From assembly GCF_016863435.1 (NCBI RefSeq), contig NZ_BOOW01000032.1:1-64000 (forward strand): a stretch of DNA of 64,000 nt. The letters are read 5' to 3'. Position numbers and translations under genes: made by a program. This DNA is from Sinosporangium siamense. Its GTDB lineage: Bacteria > Actinomycetota > Actinomycetes > Streptosporangiales > Streptosporangiaceae. The notes under the pieces are model-generated. The model was not told where the DNA came from. It saw only the letters and a program-made list of their open reading frames with translations, and searched no databases. Shown one piece after another: positions 25,854-35,870 of this stretch. The number at the start of each line of letters is the position of its first letter. Position 1 is the stretch's first letter.

Positions 25854-27086
25854 CTATTCGGCTTCGAGTGCCATGGCGTGGTGCCTCGGTAGCACGACGA
25901 CGACGCTGAGGCCGCCGTCGGGGCGGGGGTAGGCGTCGACCTTGCCGCCGTGGGCCGCGGCGACCGAGCGCACGATGGAAAGGCCGAGGCCGACGCCTTT
26001 GGCGGTGTAGAGGCGGTCGGTGTTGAGGCGGCGGAAAGGCTCGAAGAGGCCGGGCACGTCGTAGGGCGCGATGAGGGGGCCGCTGTTGTCGACCCGCACC
26101 TCGACCTGGTCCTCCGAGAGCACCCGGCTCACGACGCGGACGAAGCCCTGATCGCGCACATTGTGGCGGATGCCGTTCTCCACGAGGTTTTGCACGAGGC
26201 GTTCGAGGAGGACGGGGTCGCCCAGTGTGAGGGCCTCGCCGGGCGACTCGTAAAGCGTCACGCTCACTTTGCCCGCCTCGGCGGCGGCGTGCGCGATCAC
26301 GTGTGTGGTGACGTCGGCCAGGTCGACGGGCGCACGTTCGCCGAGTTCGTTCTCGGAGCGGGCGAGCAGCAAAAGCCCGTCGATCAGCCGCTCGTGCCGG
26401 GCGTTGATCTCCATGAGGGTCTCGCCGAGCTGCACCAGGTCAGGTGAGGCGGTCCTGCGGTGCATGGCGACCTCGACCAGGGCGCGGCTGAGGGTGAGCG
26501 GGGTGCGCAGCTCGTGGGAGGCGTTGGCGACGAACCGGCGCTGACCGTCGAAGGCGTGGCTGAGCCGCTGGATCATGGTGTCGAAGGTGTCGGCGAGCTC
26601 CTTCACCTCGTCGTTGACGCCGGTCAGGGCGATGCGTTCGTGGAGGCTGCGGTCGGCCGCCATCGCGATGCGGCGGGCGGTGTCGGTGACCCGGTGCAGG
26701 GGTGCGAGCACCCGCCCGGCGATCAGCCAGCCGAGACCCACGGCGACCGCGCTGACGATCACAAGGGCGATGCCGCCCTGGGTGAGGACCGCGTTCGCGG
26801 TGTCGGTGCGTGCCGTCTCCTGCTTGCGGGCGAGAACCCTGGTGCTCTCGGGGCCAGAGAGCAGGCCCTTGTCGATGTTGAGATGAGGGTCGGAGATGCG
26901 CATCGGACCGGACGGACCGGCGGTCTGCACGAAACTGATCAGGTCGGGAATGCGCGCCCCGACCATGAGATAGGTGGCCCCGATCATCACCAGTCCCGAG
27001 GCGACGAACAACGTGCCGTAGACCAAGGTGAGCCGCAGCCGCAGGGTGGGCCGCAGGAGGCGGCGGCGGGGGCGGGCTCTGCTCAT
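25854..27086 (-). CDS. sensor histidine kinase (OmpR/EnvZ class)
   Basis: Membrane kinase of 410 residues. Helices at about 20-42 and 101-122 enclose a short extracellular sensor of ~60 residues. A HAMP domain follows, then the H-box FVANASHELRTPL with phospho-acceptor His191, the N-box LVQNLVENGIRHN, a G1-like VRVDNSGPLI (Asn-Ser-Gly in place of the usual Asn-Gly-Pro-Gly order) and GVGLGLSIVRSVAAAHGG. Its ATG overlaps the response-regulator stop by four bases. It faces away from a MacB-type exporter operon, its likely target. Confidence 0.93.
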   Translation of the reverse strand: MSRARPRRRLLRPTLRLRLTLVYGTLFVASGLVMIGATYLMVGARIPDLISFVQTAGPSGPMRISDPHLNIDKGLLSGPESTRVLARKQETARTDTANAVLTQGGIALVIVSAVAVGLGWLIAGRVLAPLHRVTDTARRIAMAADRSLHERIALTGVNDEVKELADTFDTMIQRLSHAFDGQRRFVANASHELRTPLTLSRALVEVAMHRRTASPDLVQLGETLMEINARHERLIDGLLLLARSENELGERAPVDLADVTTHVIAHAAAEAGKVSVTLYESPGEALTLGDPVLLERLVQNLVENGIRHNVRDQGFVRVVSRVLSEDQVEVRVDNSGPLIAPYDVPGLFEPFRRLNTDRLYTAKGVGLGLSIVRSVAAAHGGKVDAYPRPDGGLSVVVVLPRHHAMALEAE

Positions 27087-27739
27087 GGGATACGGTAGCC
27101 GACGCCGATGAGCGTTTCGATGAGCGGCGGATCCCCGAGCTTGCGGCGCAGCTTCAGCACGGTGATGCGCACGGCGGCGGTGAAGGGGTCGGCGTTCTCG
27201 TCCCACACCTTCTCCAGGAGGTGCTCGCTGGAGACGGCGGCGCCGTCGGCACGCATCAGCTCGGCCAGCACGCCGAACTCCTTCTTCGACAGGTGGATAT
27301 AGCGCCCGGCCCGGAAGACCTCCCGCCGGGCGAGATCCACGATCAGGTCGCCCCGGCGCACGACGGGGGGTACGGCGGGGCGGGATCGCCGGCCGAGCGC
27401 CTGCACGCGGGCCGCGAGCTCGGGGAAGGCGAACGGCTTGGTCAGATAGTCGTCGGCGCCGATCGACAACCCGGTCACCCGGTCGTCGACCTCGCCGGAG
27501 GCGGTGAGCATGAGCACCCTGGCGGGCGCCTCGGAGGCGATGAGCGAACGGCACACGTCGTCGCCGTGGACCCCGGGCAGGTCGCGGTCGAGCACCACCA
27601 CGTCGTAGTCGTTGATGCCGAGGCGGCTGAGCGCCTCGTCGCCGTCGAGCGCCACGTCGACCGCGTGGGCCTCCTCGCGCAGCCACTCGGCGATGGCGGC
27701 GGCCAGCAAGGGCTCGTCCTCGACTACCAGCACCCTCAT
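27083..27739 (-). CDS. OmpR-family response regulator
   Basis: Regulator of 218 residues. The receiver domain has Glu-Asp at 7-8, phospho-acceptor Asp51 in VVLDRDLPG, Thr in LMLTASG and Lys in YLTKPFAF. The C-terminal winged helix ends with VRITVLKLRRKLGD and LIGVGYRIP. The gene precedes its kinase in one operon and is divergent from the lipoprotein/exporter operon starting at 27973. The 233-bp gap between them should hold its own promoter and the operator it binds. Confidence 0.95.
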   Translation of the reverse strand: MRVLVVEDEPLLAAAIAEWLREEAHAVDVALDGDEALSRLGINDYDVVVLDRDLPGVHGDDVCRSLIASEAPARVLMLTASGEVDDRVTGLSIGADDYLTKPFAFPELAARVQALGRRSRPAVPPVVRRGDLIVDLARREVFRAGRYIHLSKKEFGVLAELMRADGAAVSSEHLLEKVWDENADPFTAAVRITVLKLRRKLGDPPLIETLIGVGYRIP

Positions 27740-27972
27740 TGTCGCCCCTTTTCCCCGTTTGCCCCACGCGATCTTGCGGACCTGCGGCAGCCACCCCGTG
27801 TACCGCCCCGCATATGGTGCCTCACCTCGCGTTTCGCCGCTGTTAAGCCCGGCCCTGGCCGAGATTCAGGCCAGGCTCCCGGCGCGGAAACACTGGGGAA
27901 ACCTCCCGCCTAGTTGACTCCCGGCTAGTGGTGCGGCGTCCGCCGTACCACTTTCTGCGAGGAGGACGAACG

Positions 27973-28509
27973 ATGCAACGGCGATTCCTCAAGTGGGCCG
28001 CCGCGATGCCGGTGGCCGCGGTGGTGTTGCTGGCCTCGGGGTGCGGCTCGGAACCGACGAACACCGGGGTGGCCTCGGCGGGCGGCGGCACCACCGCCAC
28101 GTCGGGCGCGGCGCCCGCCGCCGCCGCGAGCCTGAGCCCGCATGAGCGGGGGCTCAAGTTCGCCCAATGTATGCGGGAGAACGGCGTGCCGATGGACGAT
28201 CCGGAGCCCGGCGGCGGCATCAGGCTGAACGTCCAGGGCATCGAAAGGTCCACCGTGGAGGCCGCGCAGCAGAAGTGCCAGGAGTTCGCGCCGCAGGGCG
28301 GCCAGGGCGGTGGCCCCGGCGGCAACCCCCAGATGGCGGAGAACCTGGCGAAGATGGCCAAGTGCATGCGTGACAACGGCGTCGAGGCGTTCCCCGACCC
28401 CGAGGGCGGGATGATGCGCATCACCCCCGAGATCGGAGAGGACCCCGACTTCCCCGCGGCGCAGAAGAAGTGCGAGGCGAACCTGCCGCAGCGCGCTCCC
28501 GGCTCCTGA
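27973..28509 (+). CDS. Cys-containing secreted lipoprotein of exporter operon
   Basis: Lipoprotein of 178 residues with a signal peptide ending LLASGC (lipidated Cys24). The mature part has two similar units, each with CMRENGVPMDDP or CMRDNGVEAFPDP followed about 40 residues later by KKCxxF or KKCEAN, a repeated Cys-Met-Arg-x-Asn-Gly-Val pattern. Such proteins are common as the first gene of actinobacterial MacAB-like operons next to an OmpR two-component system. A GGAGGA site precedes the ATG. They may bind a metal or the exported compound, but the role is not established. Confidence 0.85.
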   Translation: MQRRFLKWAAAMPVAAVVLLASGCGSEPTNTGVASAGGGTTATSGAAPAAAASLSPHERGLKFAQCMRENGVPMDDPEPGGGIRLNVQGIERSTVEAAQQKCQEFAPQGGQGGGPGGNPQMAENLAKMAKCMRDNGVEAFPDPEGGMMRITPEIGEDPDFPAAQKKCEANLPQRAPGS

Positions 28510-29641
28510 TGGGAACGCCCGTGACGAACAAGGAGATCGGCGGGGCACCCGCCGAGCCGCACGGAAGGCGGGCCCGCCCCAAGGGCCGGCGGGGATGGCT
28601 CGCCGCCGCAGCGGCGGCGGTCGTGGTGGCGGTCGCCGCGGGCACCGTCTACGCCCTCGGCCTGGGCGGGAGCGAGGAGGCCGCCGGCAACGCGACCCCG
28701 CTGCCGCCGGCGACCGCCCAGATCACCAAGGAGACCCTGCGCGACACCCAGACCCTGGACGGCGAGCTCGGGTACGGCCCCACCACCGCGGCGATCAGCC
28801 GCATCAACGGCACCGTGACCTGGCTGCCCGACAGCGGCGACGTGATCAGACGGGGGCGTTCGCTCTACCGGATCGACGACAAGCCGATCGTGTTGATGTA
28901 CGGCACGCTGACGGCCTACCGGGACCTCGCGCCCGGGGTCGAGGGGCGTGACGTCAAGCAGCTGGAGAGCAACCTCAAGGCGCTCGGCTACAGCGGATTC
29001 ACGGTGGACGACGAGTACGACTGGGAGACCGCCGAGGCGGTCCAGGAGTGGCAGGAGGATCGCGGCCTGGAAGAGACGGGCCGGGTGGAACTCGGCCGGG
29101 TCGTCTTCCGGCCCGGCGCGGTGCGGGCCGAAGGCGTGGAGGCCGTGGTGGGCCAGCCCGCCCAGCAGGGGCGGACGCTGTTCACCTACACCGGCACCAA
29201 GCGGGTCATCACCGTCGTGATGGACGTCGACGACCAGCGGATGGCCAAGAAGAACGCGAAGGTCCAGATCGAGTTGCCAGACGGCAAGGAGGTCAAGGGC
29301 AAGATCGACGAGGTCTACACCGTGATCGAGGCGGCCGACGGCAGCCCCGACTCCGAGGACGAGACGAAGATCGAAGCCATCGTCTCGATGACGAACGGAA
29401 AGGCGGCGGCGGGGCTCGACGCGGCGGCGGTGGACGTCGTCTTCACGGCCTCCACGAAGAAGAACGTACTGACTGTGCCGATCTCGGCGCTGGTCGCCCT
29501 GTCCGAGGGGGGATACGGCGTCGAGGTGGTAGCCGGGGGAACCAGTCGTTTCGTTCCGGTGAAGACGGGGTTGTTCGCCGACGGCAAGGTCGAGGTCACC
29601 GGCGAGGGTCTCGCCGAGGGCATGACCGTGGGAATGCCGCA

Positions 29642-29645
<4 letters not shown>
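28509..29645 (+). CDS. MacA/HlyD-like efflux adaptor with peptidoglycan-binding domain
   Basis: Adaptor of 378 residues anchored by one N-terminal helix (about 29-51). The first extracytoplasmic part resembles a membrane-fusion-protein barrel. A peptidoglycan-binding domain (about 140-185: [31 protein letters not shown]) is inserted, followed by more barrel-type strands ending [20 protein letters not shown]. This arrangement links the exporter to the cell wall in Gram-positives. The ATG overlaps the lipoprotein stop (TGATG); GTG at 28521 is an alternative. Confidence 0.88.
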
Positions 29646-30345
<700 letters not shown>

Positions 30346-30346
<1 letters not shown>

Positions 30347-31560
30347 TGGCCGCACTTCCACGCCCCCGGCTGTCCCCGCCCCGCATGCGGATGCGCGACA
30401 TCGTGCGGGTGGGCGGCATCGGGTTGCGCACCCGGCCGATGCGGGCGTTTCTGTCGGGGCTCGGCATCGCCATCGGCATCGCGGCGATGATCTCCGTGGT
30501 GGGCATCTCGTCCTCGTCGCAGGCCCAGCTCGACCGGCAACTCGCCGCGCTCGGCACCAACGTGCTCAGCGTCACCCCCGGCACGACGATGTTCGGGGAA
30601 CAGGCCAAGCTGCCCGTCGAGTCCGAGGCGATGATCGACCGGATCGGCCCCGTCACCGACGTGACGGCGGTCGGCAAGCTGTCCGACGACAAGGTCTATC
30701 GCTCCGACAGGATCCCGGTCGCCGAGACCGGCGGCATGGCGCCCTTCGCGGCCCGGGTCAACCTGCCCGACGTCATCGGCGCCACCGTGCGCAGCGGCAC
30801 CTGGCTCAACGGGGCGACCGCCAAATATCCCGCGGTCGTACTCGGCGCGACCGCCGCGAAGCGGCTCGGCATCACCGGGGCGCACCCGGACCAGAGCATC
30901 CTCATCGGGAAGACGTTCTTCACCGTCGTCGGTGTGCTCGACGAGGTCGCCCTGGCCCCCGAGCTCGACTCGGCGGCGCTGATCGGGTGGGAGGCGGCGG
31001 CGACCTACCTGGGCTTCGACGGCCACTCGACGAAGGTCTACACGCGGTCGCAGGAACAGCACGTGGAGAGCGTCAGGGACGTCCTGGCCGCCACCGCCAA
31101 CCCGCAGGCGCCCAACGAGGTCGACGTGTCCCGCCCCTCCGACGCGCTGACCGCCAAACGCGCCGCCGGCGAGGCCTTCACCGGCCTCCTGCTGGGGCTC
31201 GGCGCGGTCGCGCTCCTCGTGGGCGGGGTGGGCGTCGCCAACACCATGGTCATCTCGGTGCTGGAACGCCGTGCCGAGATCGGTCTGCGCCGCGCCCTCG
31301 GGGCCACGCGGGGGCAGGTCCGCACGCAGTTCCTGGCCGAGTCGCTGCTGCTGTCGGCCATGGGCGGGCTCGGCGGGGTGCTCCTCGGGGCCGTGGTCAC
31401 GGTCGGGTACTCCGTCTACCAGGGCTGGCCGTTCTCCGTGCCGACCTGGGCGATCGCGGGGGGCCTCGCCGCCACGCTCTTCATCGGCGGCCTCGCCGGG
31501 CTCTACCCGGCGGTGCGCGCGTCCCGGCTGTCTCCTACCGAGGCGCTGACAGCCCCTTGA
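30346..31560 (+). CDS. MacB/FtsX-type ABC transporter permease
   Basis: Permease of 404 residues with the MacB topology: helix 1 (about 33-55), a large extracytoplasmic domain (~60-270) starting SQAQLDRQLAALGTNVLSV, then three C-terminal helices with ERRAEIGLRRALGATRGQV between the second and third. The C-terminal YPAVRASRLSPTEAL is the family signature. I use ATG 30346; GTG at 30343 is an alternative. It closes the exporter operon. Confidence 0.94.
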
Positions 31561-31630
31561 CGGGCCGACCTGGGAGAGGATGTCTGGGGGGACGTCCTTT
31601 CTCAGGTCGGTCCAGGCTTTTATCCGCTTC

Positions 31631-31669
31631 CGGTACGGCGGAAGCCGGGAAGGCGGTACGGCGGAAGCC
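31631..31669. repeat. 16-bp direct repeat upstream of pentapeptide gene
   Basis: CGGTACGGCGGAAGCC occurs at 31631-31646 and again at 31654-31669. It lies in the 222-bp gap between the exporter permease and the pentapeptide-repeat gene and contains the TACGGC core seen in other repeats of the window. It may be part of a regulatory region. Confidence 0.6.
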
Positions 31670-31782
31670 AGGCTGGACGTGGCCCTCCCCTTGTCCGTAG
31701 GCGACCATCGGAAGAGAGCCACCTTGTGGGAGGTGAGGCTCTACGATGAGGAAATCGAACGTGGCATCGAATGGGAGGGCTC

Positions 31783-32403
31783 ATGGCCGAACGCCTGCAC
31801 GGAGTGCCGAGGCCCGAGACCGTGACGACCGTCTCCCATGAGGACTGGGACGTCGAGGACCTGTCGGGGCAGCGCCACGAGCACGTGGCCTTCGACGACG
31901 TCAGCATGATCGAGGCGGTGAGCACGGGGGCGGTCTTCTACGAGTGCACGTTCAGAAACGTGCGGTTCAACGCCTCCGAGCACAACGACACGGCTTTCCT
32001 CAACTGCACGTTCAAGCGGTGCAGCTTCTTCGACGCCGCCTTCACCGGGTGCAAGGTCGTCGGCAGCATGTTCGACGGGTGCACGTTCGACCTGCTCAAG
32101 GTGACCGGGGGCGACTGGTCGCTCGTGTCCCTGCGGGGCGCGCCGCTAGGCAGTGCGACGTTCACCGGGGTGCGCATGCGCGAGGCCGACCTCAGCGGAG
32201 TGCGCGGCGAAGGGGCGACGTTCCGCGACGTGGACCTCGGCGGCGCCCTGCTGCACGGCGCCGACCTCACCGGCGCCGACCTGCGCGGAAGCGACCTGTC
32301 CTCCCTCGACCCCCTAGCCGCGCGCCTCAAGGGCGCCAAGATCGACACCCTCCAGGCCACCGTGATCGCGAGCGCGCTGGGGTTTGAGGTTCTGCCTTCC
32401 TGA
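31783..32403 (+). CDS. pentapeptide-repeat protein
   Basis: Protein of 206 residues. From about residue 40 to 190 it consists of five-residue repeats of the A(D/N)LxX type, for example FYECTFRNVRF, LLHGADLTGADLRGSDLSS, with Cys or Phe at the centre of earlier rungs. These fold as a right-handed quadrilateral beta-helix; the Qnr/MfpA branch mimics DNA and protects gyrase, but most members are uncharacterised. ATG at 31783 has GGGAGG close upstream. No signal peptide, so it is cytoplasmic. It is a single-gene unit. Confidence 0.88.
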   Translation: MAERLHGVPRPETVTTVSHEDWDVEDLSGQRHEHVAFDDVSMIEAVSTGAVFYECTFRNVRFNASEHNDTAFLNCTFKRCSFFDAAFTGCKVVGSMFDGCTFDLLKVTGGDWSLVSLRGAPLGSATFTGVRMREADLSGVRGEGATFRDVDLGGALLHGADLTGADLRGSDLSSLDPLAARLKGAKIDTLQATVIASALGFEVLPS

Positions 32404-32538
32404 GGTCACGCGCTCCCGCCTCCAGGCCACTCAGGCCGGCCTGGACTTCCAACCCCCGTAACCCCGCCGATCAAGTCTCTCTGCCGGGCACGAATAGCGG
32501 GAAGCCGGCGGCCTCGGCCTTGTGGAAGACTCCCGTGC

Positions 32539-32721
32539 GTGGACCGTTGCAGCGGTGGCGGCCGTCGCGTGACCACCGACCGGATCGAGGCAGCGTTGGG
32601 GACGGCGATCCTGCTGGCCGAACATCTCGGCTACAAGGAGCTGGTCCGCGACGTCGAGCTCCAGCTCCACCGGCACAACCTGACGATCCCCGGCGATCAG
32701 TCCGCTGCCGACACCGAGTGA
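32539..32721 (+). CDS. small hypothetical protein
   Basis: Frame of 60 codons (GTG 32539), or 50 from GTG 32569. The C-terminal part (TDRIEAALGTAILLAEHLGYKELV and RDVELQLHRHNL) would form an amphipathic helix pair with good codon bias, so it is probably coding. No family is recognised. It stands alone between the pentapeptide gene and the secreted paralogues. Confidence 0.42.
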   Translation: MDRCSGGGRRVTTDRIEAALGTAILLAEHLGYKELVRDVELQLHRHNLTIPGDQSAADTE

Positions 32722-32878
32722 CCCGCTTCTTAACCGGGGAGCCAGGGACAATTATCGATGCTGTTAGCCAAACGTCCTTATCGGCGGATCAAGGTGGCTT
32801 TGCCGTAAAAAATAGTAAATATGAGTTGTGTGTGATCAGCGGTGTGACCTGCGGGGATTTCTTTATTACGGCAAGGGC

Positions 32879-32912
32879 CTGAAAAATGGCCAGTCATCCG
32901 GCAGACTTCACG
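32879..32912 (+). promoter_or_regulatory. upstream block shared by two paralogous secreted-protein genes (copy 1)
   Basis: CTGAAAAATG at 32879-32888 and ACTTCACG at 32905-32912, 26 bases apart start to start. The identical pair with identical spacing recurs at 33793-33826 before the second paralogue. It lies 115 bases before the GTG start. I read it as a conserved promoter or operator element copied with the gene. Confidence 0.55.
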
Positions 32913-32993
32913 GGCGCGGGCACTGAGTGCATTTCCCCACTCGCCAATCCTTCCTTTATGCCCGTTATTCGTAGATGCTGGAGGCATTCAACC

Positions 32994-33575
32994 GTGAACG
33001 CTGCCAAGGTGCTGCTCGTGACACCTGCCCTGGTCCTCGGGCTTCTCGCCCCGGCGGCATCCGCCACCGCCGATTCCCGGCTCACGGGCAAGCCCGCCGC
33101 CCCCCGTTGCGTGCCGCCGAAGGTCGCGCCGCAGTCCGAGGAGGACCGTCCGCCGCTGGGGCACGACGCGGTCAAGGGTTTCCGGGTCGGCCACCTGCCG
33201 AAGGGCTTCAGCCTCGGCATGCCGACGTCCGGGGGTAAGGGTGCGGTCAAGGAGTACGGCTACGCCTGGACGGACGGGCGTCCCGACGCCGACCCGCTGC
33301 GCAGGGCGATGTGGTTGCGGGTGGTGTGCTGGTCCAAGGCCGCGACGTTGGGCCATCTCAAGAGGCTTCCGGTCACGCTCGGGCCGCTGGCGAAGGGGGT
33401 GCGGGGTGTGACCGTCGGCGGGCGGAAGGTGTGGACGAAGGTGGGCGGCGGTGCTCTCGGGCCGGGGCGGTATGTCGGGTGGCTGGACCGTCCCGGGCGG
33501 GTGGTGACGTTGATGGTGAGTCCGGCGCTGGAGCGTGAACTGCCCGCCATCGTCAAGGGGATCGTGGCGAAGTAG
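32994..33575 (+). CDS. secreted hypothetical protein (tandem paralogue 1)
   Basis: Protein of 193 residues with an N-terminal signal peptide ending near ASATA. The mature part has two Cys (CVPPK, VVCW), a motif LPKGFSLG, an aromatic EYGYAWTDGR, then WLRVVCW, LKRLPVTLGPL and GPGRYVGWLDRPG, ending RELPAIVKGIVAK. The same order of motifs occurs in the next gene (33895-34509). No known family. GGAGG at 32980 supports GTG 32994. It is presumably an extracellular small beta-rich protein. Confidence 0.82.
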   Translation: MNAAKVLLVTPALVLGLLAPAASATADSRLTGKPAAPRCVPPKVAPQSEEDRPPLGHDAVKGFRVGHLPKGFSLGMPTSGGKGAVKEYGYAWTDGRPDADPLRRAMWLRVVCWSKAATLGHLKRLPVTLGPLAKGVRGVTVGGRKVWTKVGGGALGPGRYVGWLDRPGRVVTLMVSPALERELPAIVKGIVAK

Positions 33576-33587
33576 CCGCAGGAGCCG

Positions 33588-33620
33588 ACGCCGCCGCCGT
33601 CCTGGGGACGGGGGCGGCGT
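33588..33620 (+). terminator. GC hairpin after paralogue 1
   Basis: Arms of 13 bases (33588-33600 and 33608-33620) pair with one mismatch around a seven-base loop, 12 bases after the stop of the preceding gene. There is no U tract. It likely ends transcription or stabilises the mRNA between the two paralogues. Confidence 0.6.
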
Positions 33621-33792
33621 TGTGGTGTTACGGGCCTGATGAGGTTCCCATAAGCCTTCCCGCTCGCCGATATCGTGCATCACCTGCAATATCGTGAAAG
33701 GGGTTGATAAGAAGAGCAGAGCGATTTGAGCATGCCTTAAGATTCCCGCCGGATGGGACATTTCCTGATTTTCTGTGAAACACTCGATAGGG

Positions 33793-33826
33793 CTGAAAAA
33801 TGCTGTCTAATGGTGCACACTTCACG
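33793..33826 (+). promoter_or_regulatory. upstream block shared by two paralogous secreted-protein genes (copy 2)
   Basis: CTGAAAAATG at 33793-33802 and ACTTCACG at 33819-33826, with the same 26-base offset as copy 1 at 32879. A related GATTTTCTG stretch also precedes both. It lies 102 bases before the GTG start at 33895. Confidence 0.55.
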
Positions 33827-33894
33827 ATTACCGGTGGTGGGCAGCGGGCGTCGTATGTCCACCACCGCTCATAATCGATCATGGAGGAAACACC

Positions 33895-34509
33895 GTGAAG
33901 GCTGCCAAATCCCTGCTTGTGGCTCCCGGCCTCCTGCTGGGGCTGGTCGTCGCCCCGCAGGCATCCGCGACCGGCGCCGGCAGCACGGCCGAGTCGGCAG
34001 AGGCCGCCGTCGCGGCCTGCTCGGCGAAGGCGTTCCCCCGAGGCGCCGCGGCCAAGCTGGACAAGCCGGCTAAGGGCGCGGCCGCAGCCGTGCCGGGTGT
34101 CACGCTCCGCTACATGCCGAAGGGCTTCACCCACGGCAAGGCCTCATGGACGAAGGCGGCGGGCGTGAAGACCTACGGCTACACGTGGAAGGGCGGCGAC
34201 AAGAACACCCACAGCCGCCGCGACGCCGACACCGACCGGGACCTGTGGGTGCGCGTGATCTGCTGGCCAGGTGGCAAGAAGCTGACCGACCTCAGGAGGC
34301 TTCCCGTCACCGCGGGCAAGTTCACCAAGAACTCCGGCTACATCACGATCGGCAAGCAGAAGGTGGCTGTCACGGAGACCAGCGGAGCCCTCGGTGTGGG
34401 CCGCATGGTCGGCTGGGTGGCGCGTCCCGGCGTGATCGTCACTGTGAAGGCGAGTGGTTCCCTGGCCCGCGAGCTCCCGCACATCGTGCAGAGCGTCCGC
34501 GTGAGCTAG
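33895..34509 (+). CDS. secreted hypothetical protein (tandem paralogue 2)
   Basis: Protein of 204 residues with a signal peptide ending QASAT. It shares with the preceding gene the motifs MPKGFTHG, TYGYTWKGGD, LWVRVICWPGG, LRRLPVTAGKF, GVGRMVGWVARPG and RELPHIVQSV, at similar spacing, so the two arose by duplication. Two Cys (AACSAK and VICW) are conserved. A GGAGG precedes the GTG start. Function unknown. Confidence 0.82.
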   Translation: MKAAKSLLVAPGLLLGLVVAPQASATGAGSTAESAEAAVAACSAKAFPRGAAAKLDKPAKGAAAAVPGVTLRYMPKGFTHGKASWTKAAGVKTYGYTWKGGDKNTHSRRDADTDRDLWVRVICWPGGKKLTDLRRLPVTAGKFTKNSGYITIGKQKVAVTETSGALGVGRMVGWVARPGVIVTVKASGSLARELPHIVQSVRVS

Positions 34510-34676
34510 CGCAGGACCACTCGCCCCGCTCCGCCGCCGCCCGCGCCACCCCCCAGCCGTCCACCTCGCTCCGCAGCCCCCCGCGCGTGCGAACCGGACG
34601 AGCCCCGCGCGGGCGGCGGCGAGCCACTCCTCCAGCTCGGCTGGAGAACGCCGCCAGGCCCCGACCGGCAGCCTGG

Positions 34677-35870
34677 TCAGCCCAGGTCCGCCGCCGCCAC
34701 GTAGCCCGCGAGCATCGCGAGGGCGACGTCCCGCACCGCCTCGTCGCCGGGCAGGAAACGCCCGCTGTGGAGCCTGGCCTGCGGGCCGCCGTCCACCCCG
34801 ACGAACATCATCAACCCCGGCAAAGCCTCCGCCAGATAGGAGAAGTCGTCCGCCCCGAACGACGTCAGCGGCCGGGATACCGTCAACCCCAAAGCCGTAA
34901 GAAACGTGCCCGCACGGGTGGCGAGTGCATGGTCGTTGTCGAGGACCGGTTCGCCGCGGGTGATCTCCACCGTGGCGCGGCAGTTGTGGGCGCGGGCGAC
35001 CAGATCGGCCACCTCACCGAGCCGGGTGTGCACCTGGTCGCGGATGGAGGGGCGCATCGACCGCAGGGTGCCGCTCGCGCGGGCCTCGTCGGGCACCACG
35101 TTGGGGGCGCTGCCCGCCGACAGCGTGGACACGCCGAGCACCGCCGAGCTGGTCGGGTCGACGTCACGGCTGACCACGTGTTGCAGCGCCACCACCACAT
35201 GGGCGAGCGCGAGCACGGGGTCGCTCGTCAGATGCGGATAGGCGGCGTGACCACCCCGCCCCCTCACCACCAGGTGGAACTCGTCGGCGGCGGCGTTGAC
35301 CGTGCCGGGGGTGGCGGCCACCTGCCCCCGCGCCAGGGTCGGCTGCACGTGGGCGCCGACGATCGAGGTGATCTCGTGGTCGCGCAGCAGCGGCGACTCG
35401 GCGATGTCACGCGCCCCCGACGGATAGGTCTCCTCCCGCGGCTGCAACATCGCGACCAGCGGCACGGTCCCGGGGGTCGCGTGTACGGCACGGCACAGCG
35501 CGACCAGTGCCGCGAGATGCACGTCATGCCCGCAGGCGTGCATGCGGCCTGGCCGGTTCGACGCCCACGGCACGCCGGTCTCCTCGGTGACGGCGAGCGC
35601 GTCGAGTTCGCCCCGCACGCCCACGGCCGGGCCCGGGCCGCCGACGCGAGCGAGCGCGCCGGTGCCGCCGACGGGGTCGACCGTGCCGGCGACGCCGGCG
35701 AGCTCGGCGAGGAGCAGGTCACGTGTGGGCCCCTCCGCACCGGACAGGTCGGGCGCGGCGTGCAGCCTGTGCCGGAGCCCGACCGCCGCGGGCAGCTCAC
35801 GCTCCAGAGCCGAACGCAGGGACGCCAGCAGGGTCGTTCCCCCCTCCACGGACGCGGCGGTCGCGGTCAT
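34677..35870 (-). CDS. M20D amidohydrolase (IAA-amino-acid hydrolase/hippuricase-like)
   Basis: Metallo-amidase of 397 residues that should cleave N-acyl amino acids or similar amides. The metal-site motif GRMHACGHDVHLA has Cys113 and His115; the first motif is GELDALAVTEETG, then QPREETYPSGA, VGAHVQPTLARGQVA and HSGRFLPGDEAV. The small dimerisation domain lies at about 175-285. Its ATG overlaps the amidohydrolase stop by four bases, and it is the last gene of a three-gene minus operon with a glutamine-synthetase-like gene. Confidence 0.92.
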   Translation of the reverse strand: MTATAASVEGGTTLLASLRSALERELPAAVGLRHRLHAAPDLSGAEGPTRDLLLAELAGVAGTVDPVGGTGALARVGGPGPAVGVRGELDALAVTEETGVPWASNRPGRMHACGHDVHLAALVALCRAVHATPGTVPLVAMLQPREETYPSGARDIAESPLLRDHEITSIVGAHVQPTLARGQVAATPGTVNAAADEFHLVVRGRGGHAAYPHLTSDPVLALAHVVVALQHVVSRDVDPTSSAVLGVSTLSAGSAPNVVPDEARASGTLRSMRPSIRDQVHTRLGEVADLVARAHNCRATVEITRGEPVLDNDHALATRAGTFLTALGLTVSRPLTSFGADDFSYLAEALPGLMMFVGVDGGPQARLHSGRFLPGDEAVRDVALAMLAGYVAAADLG

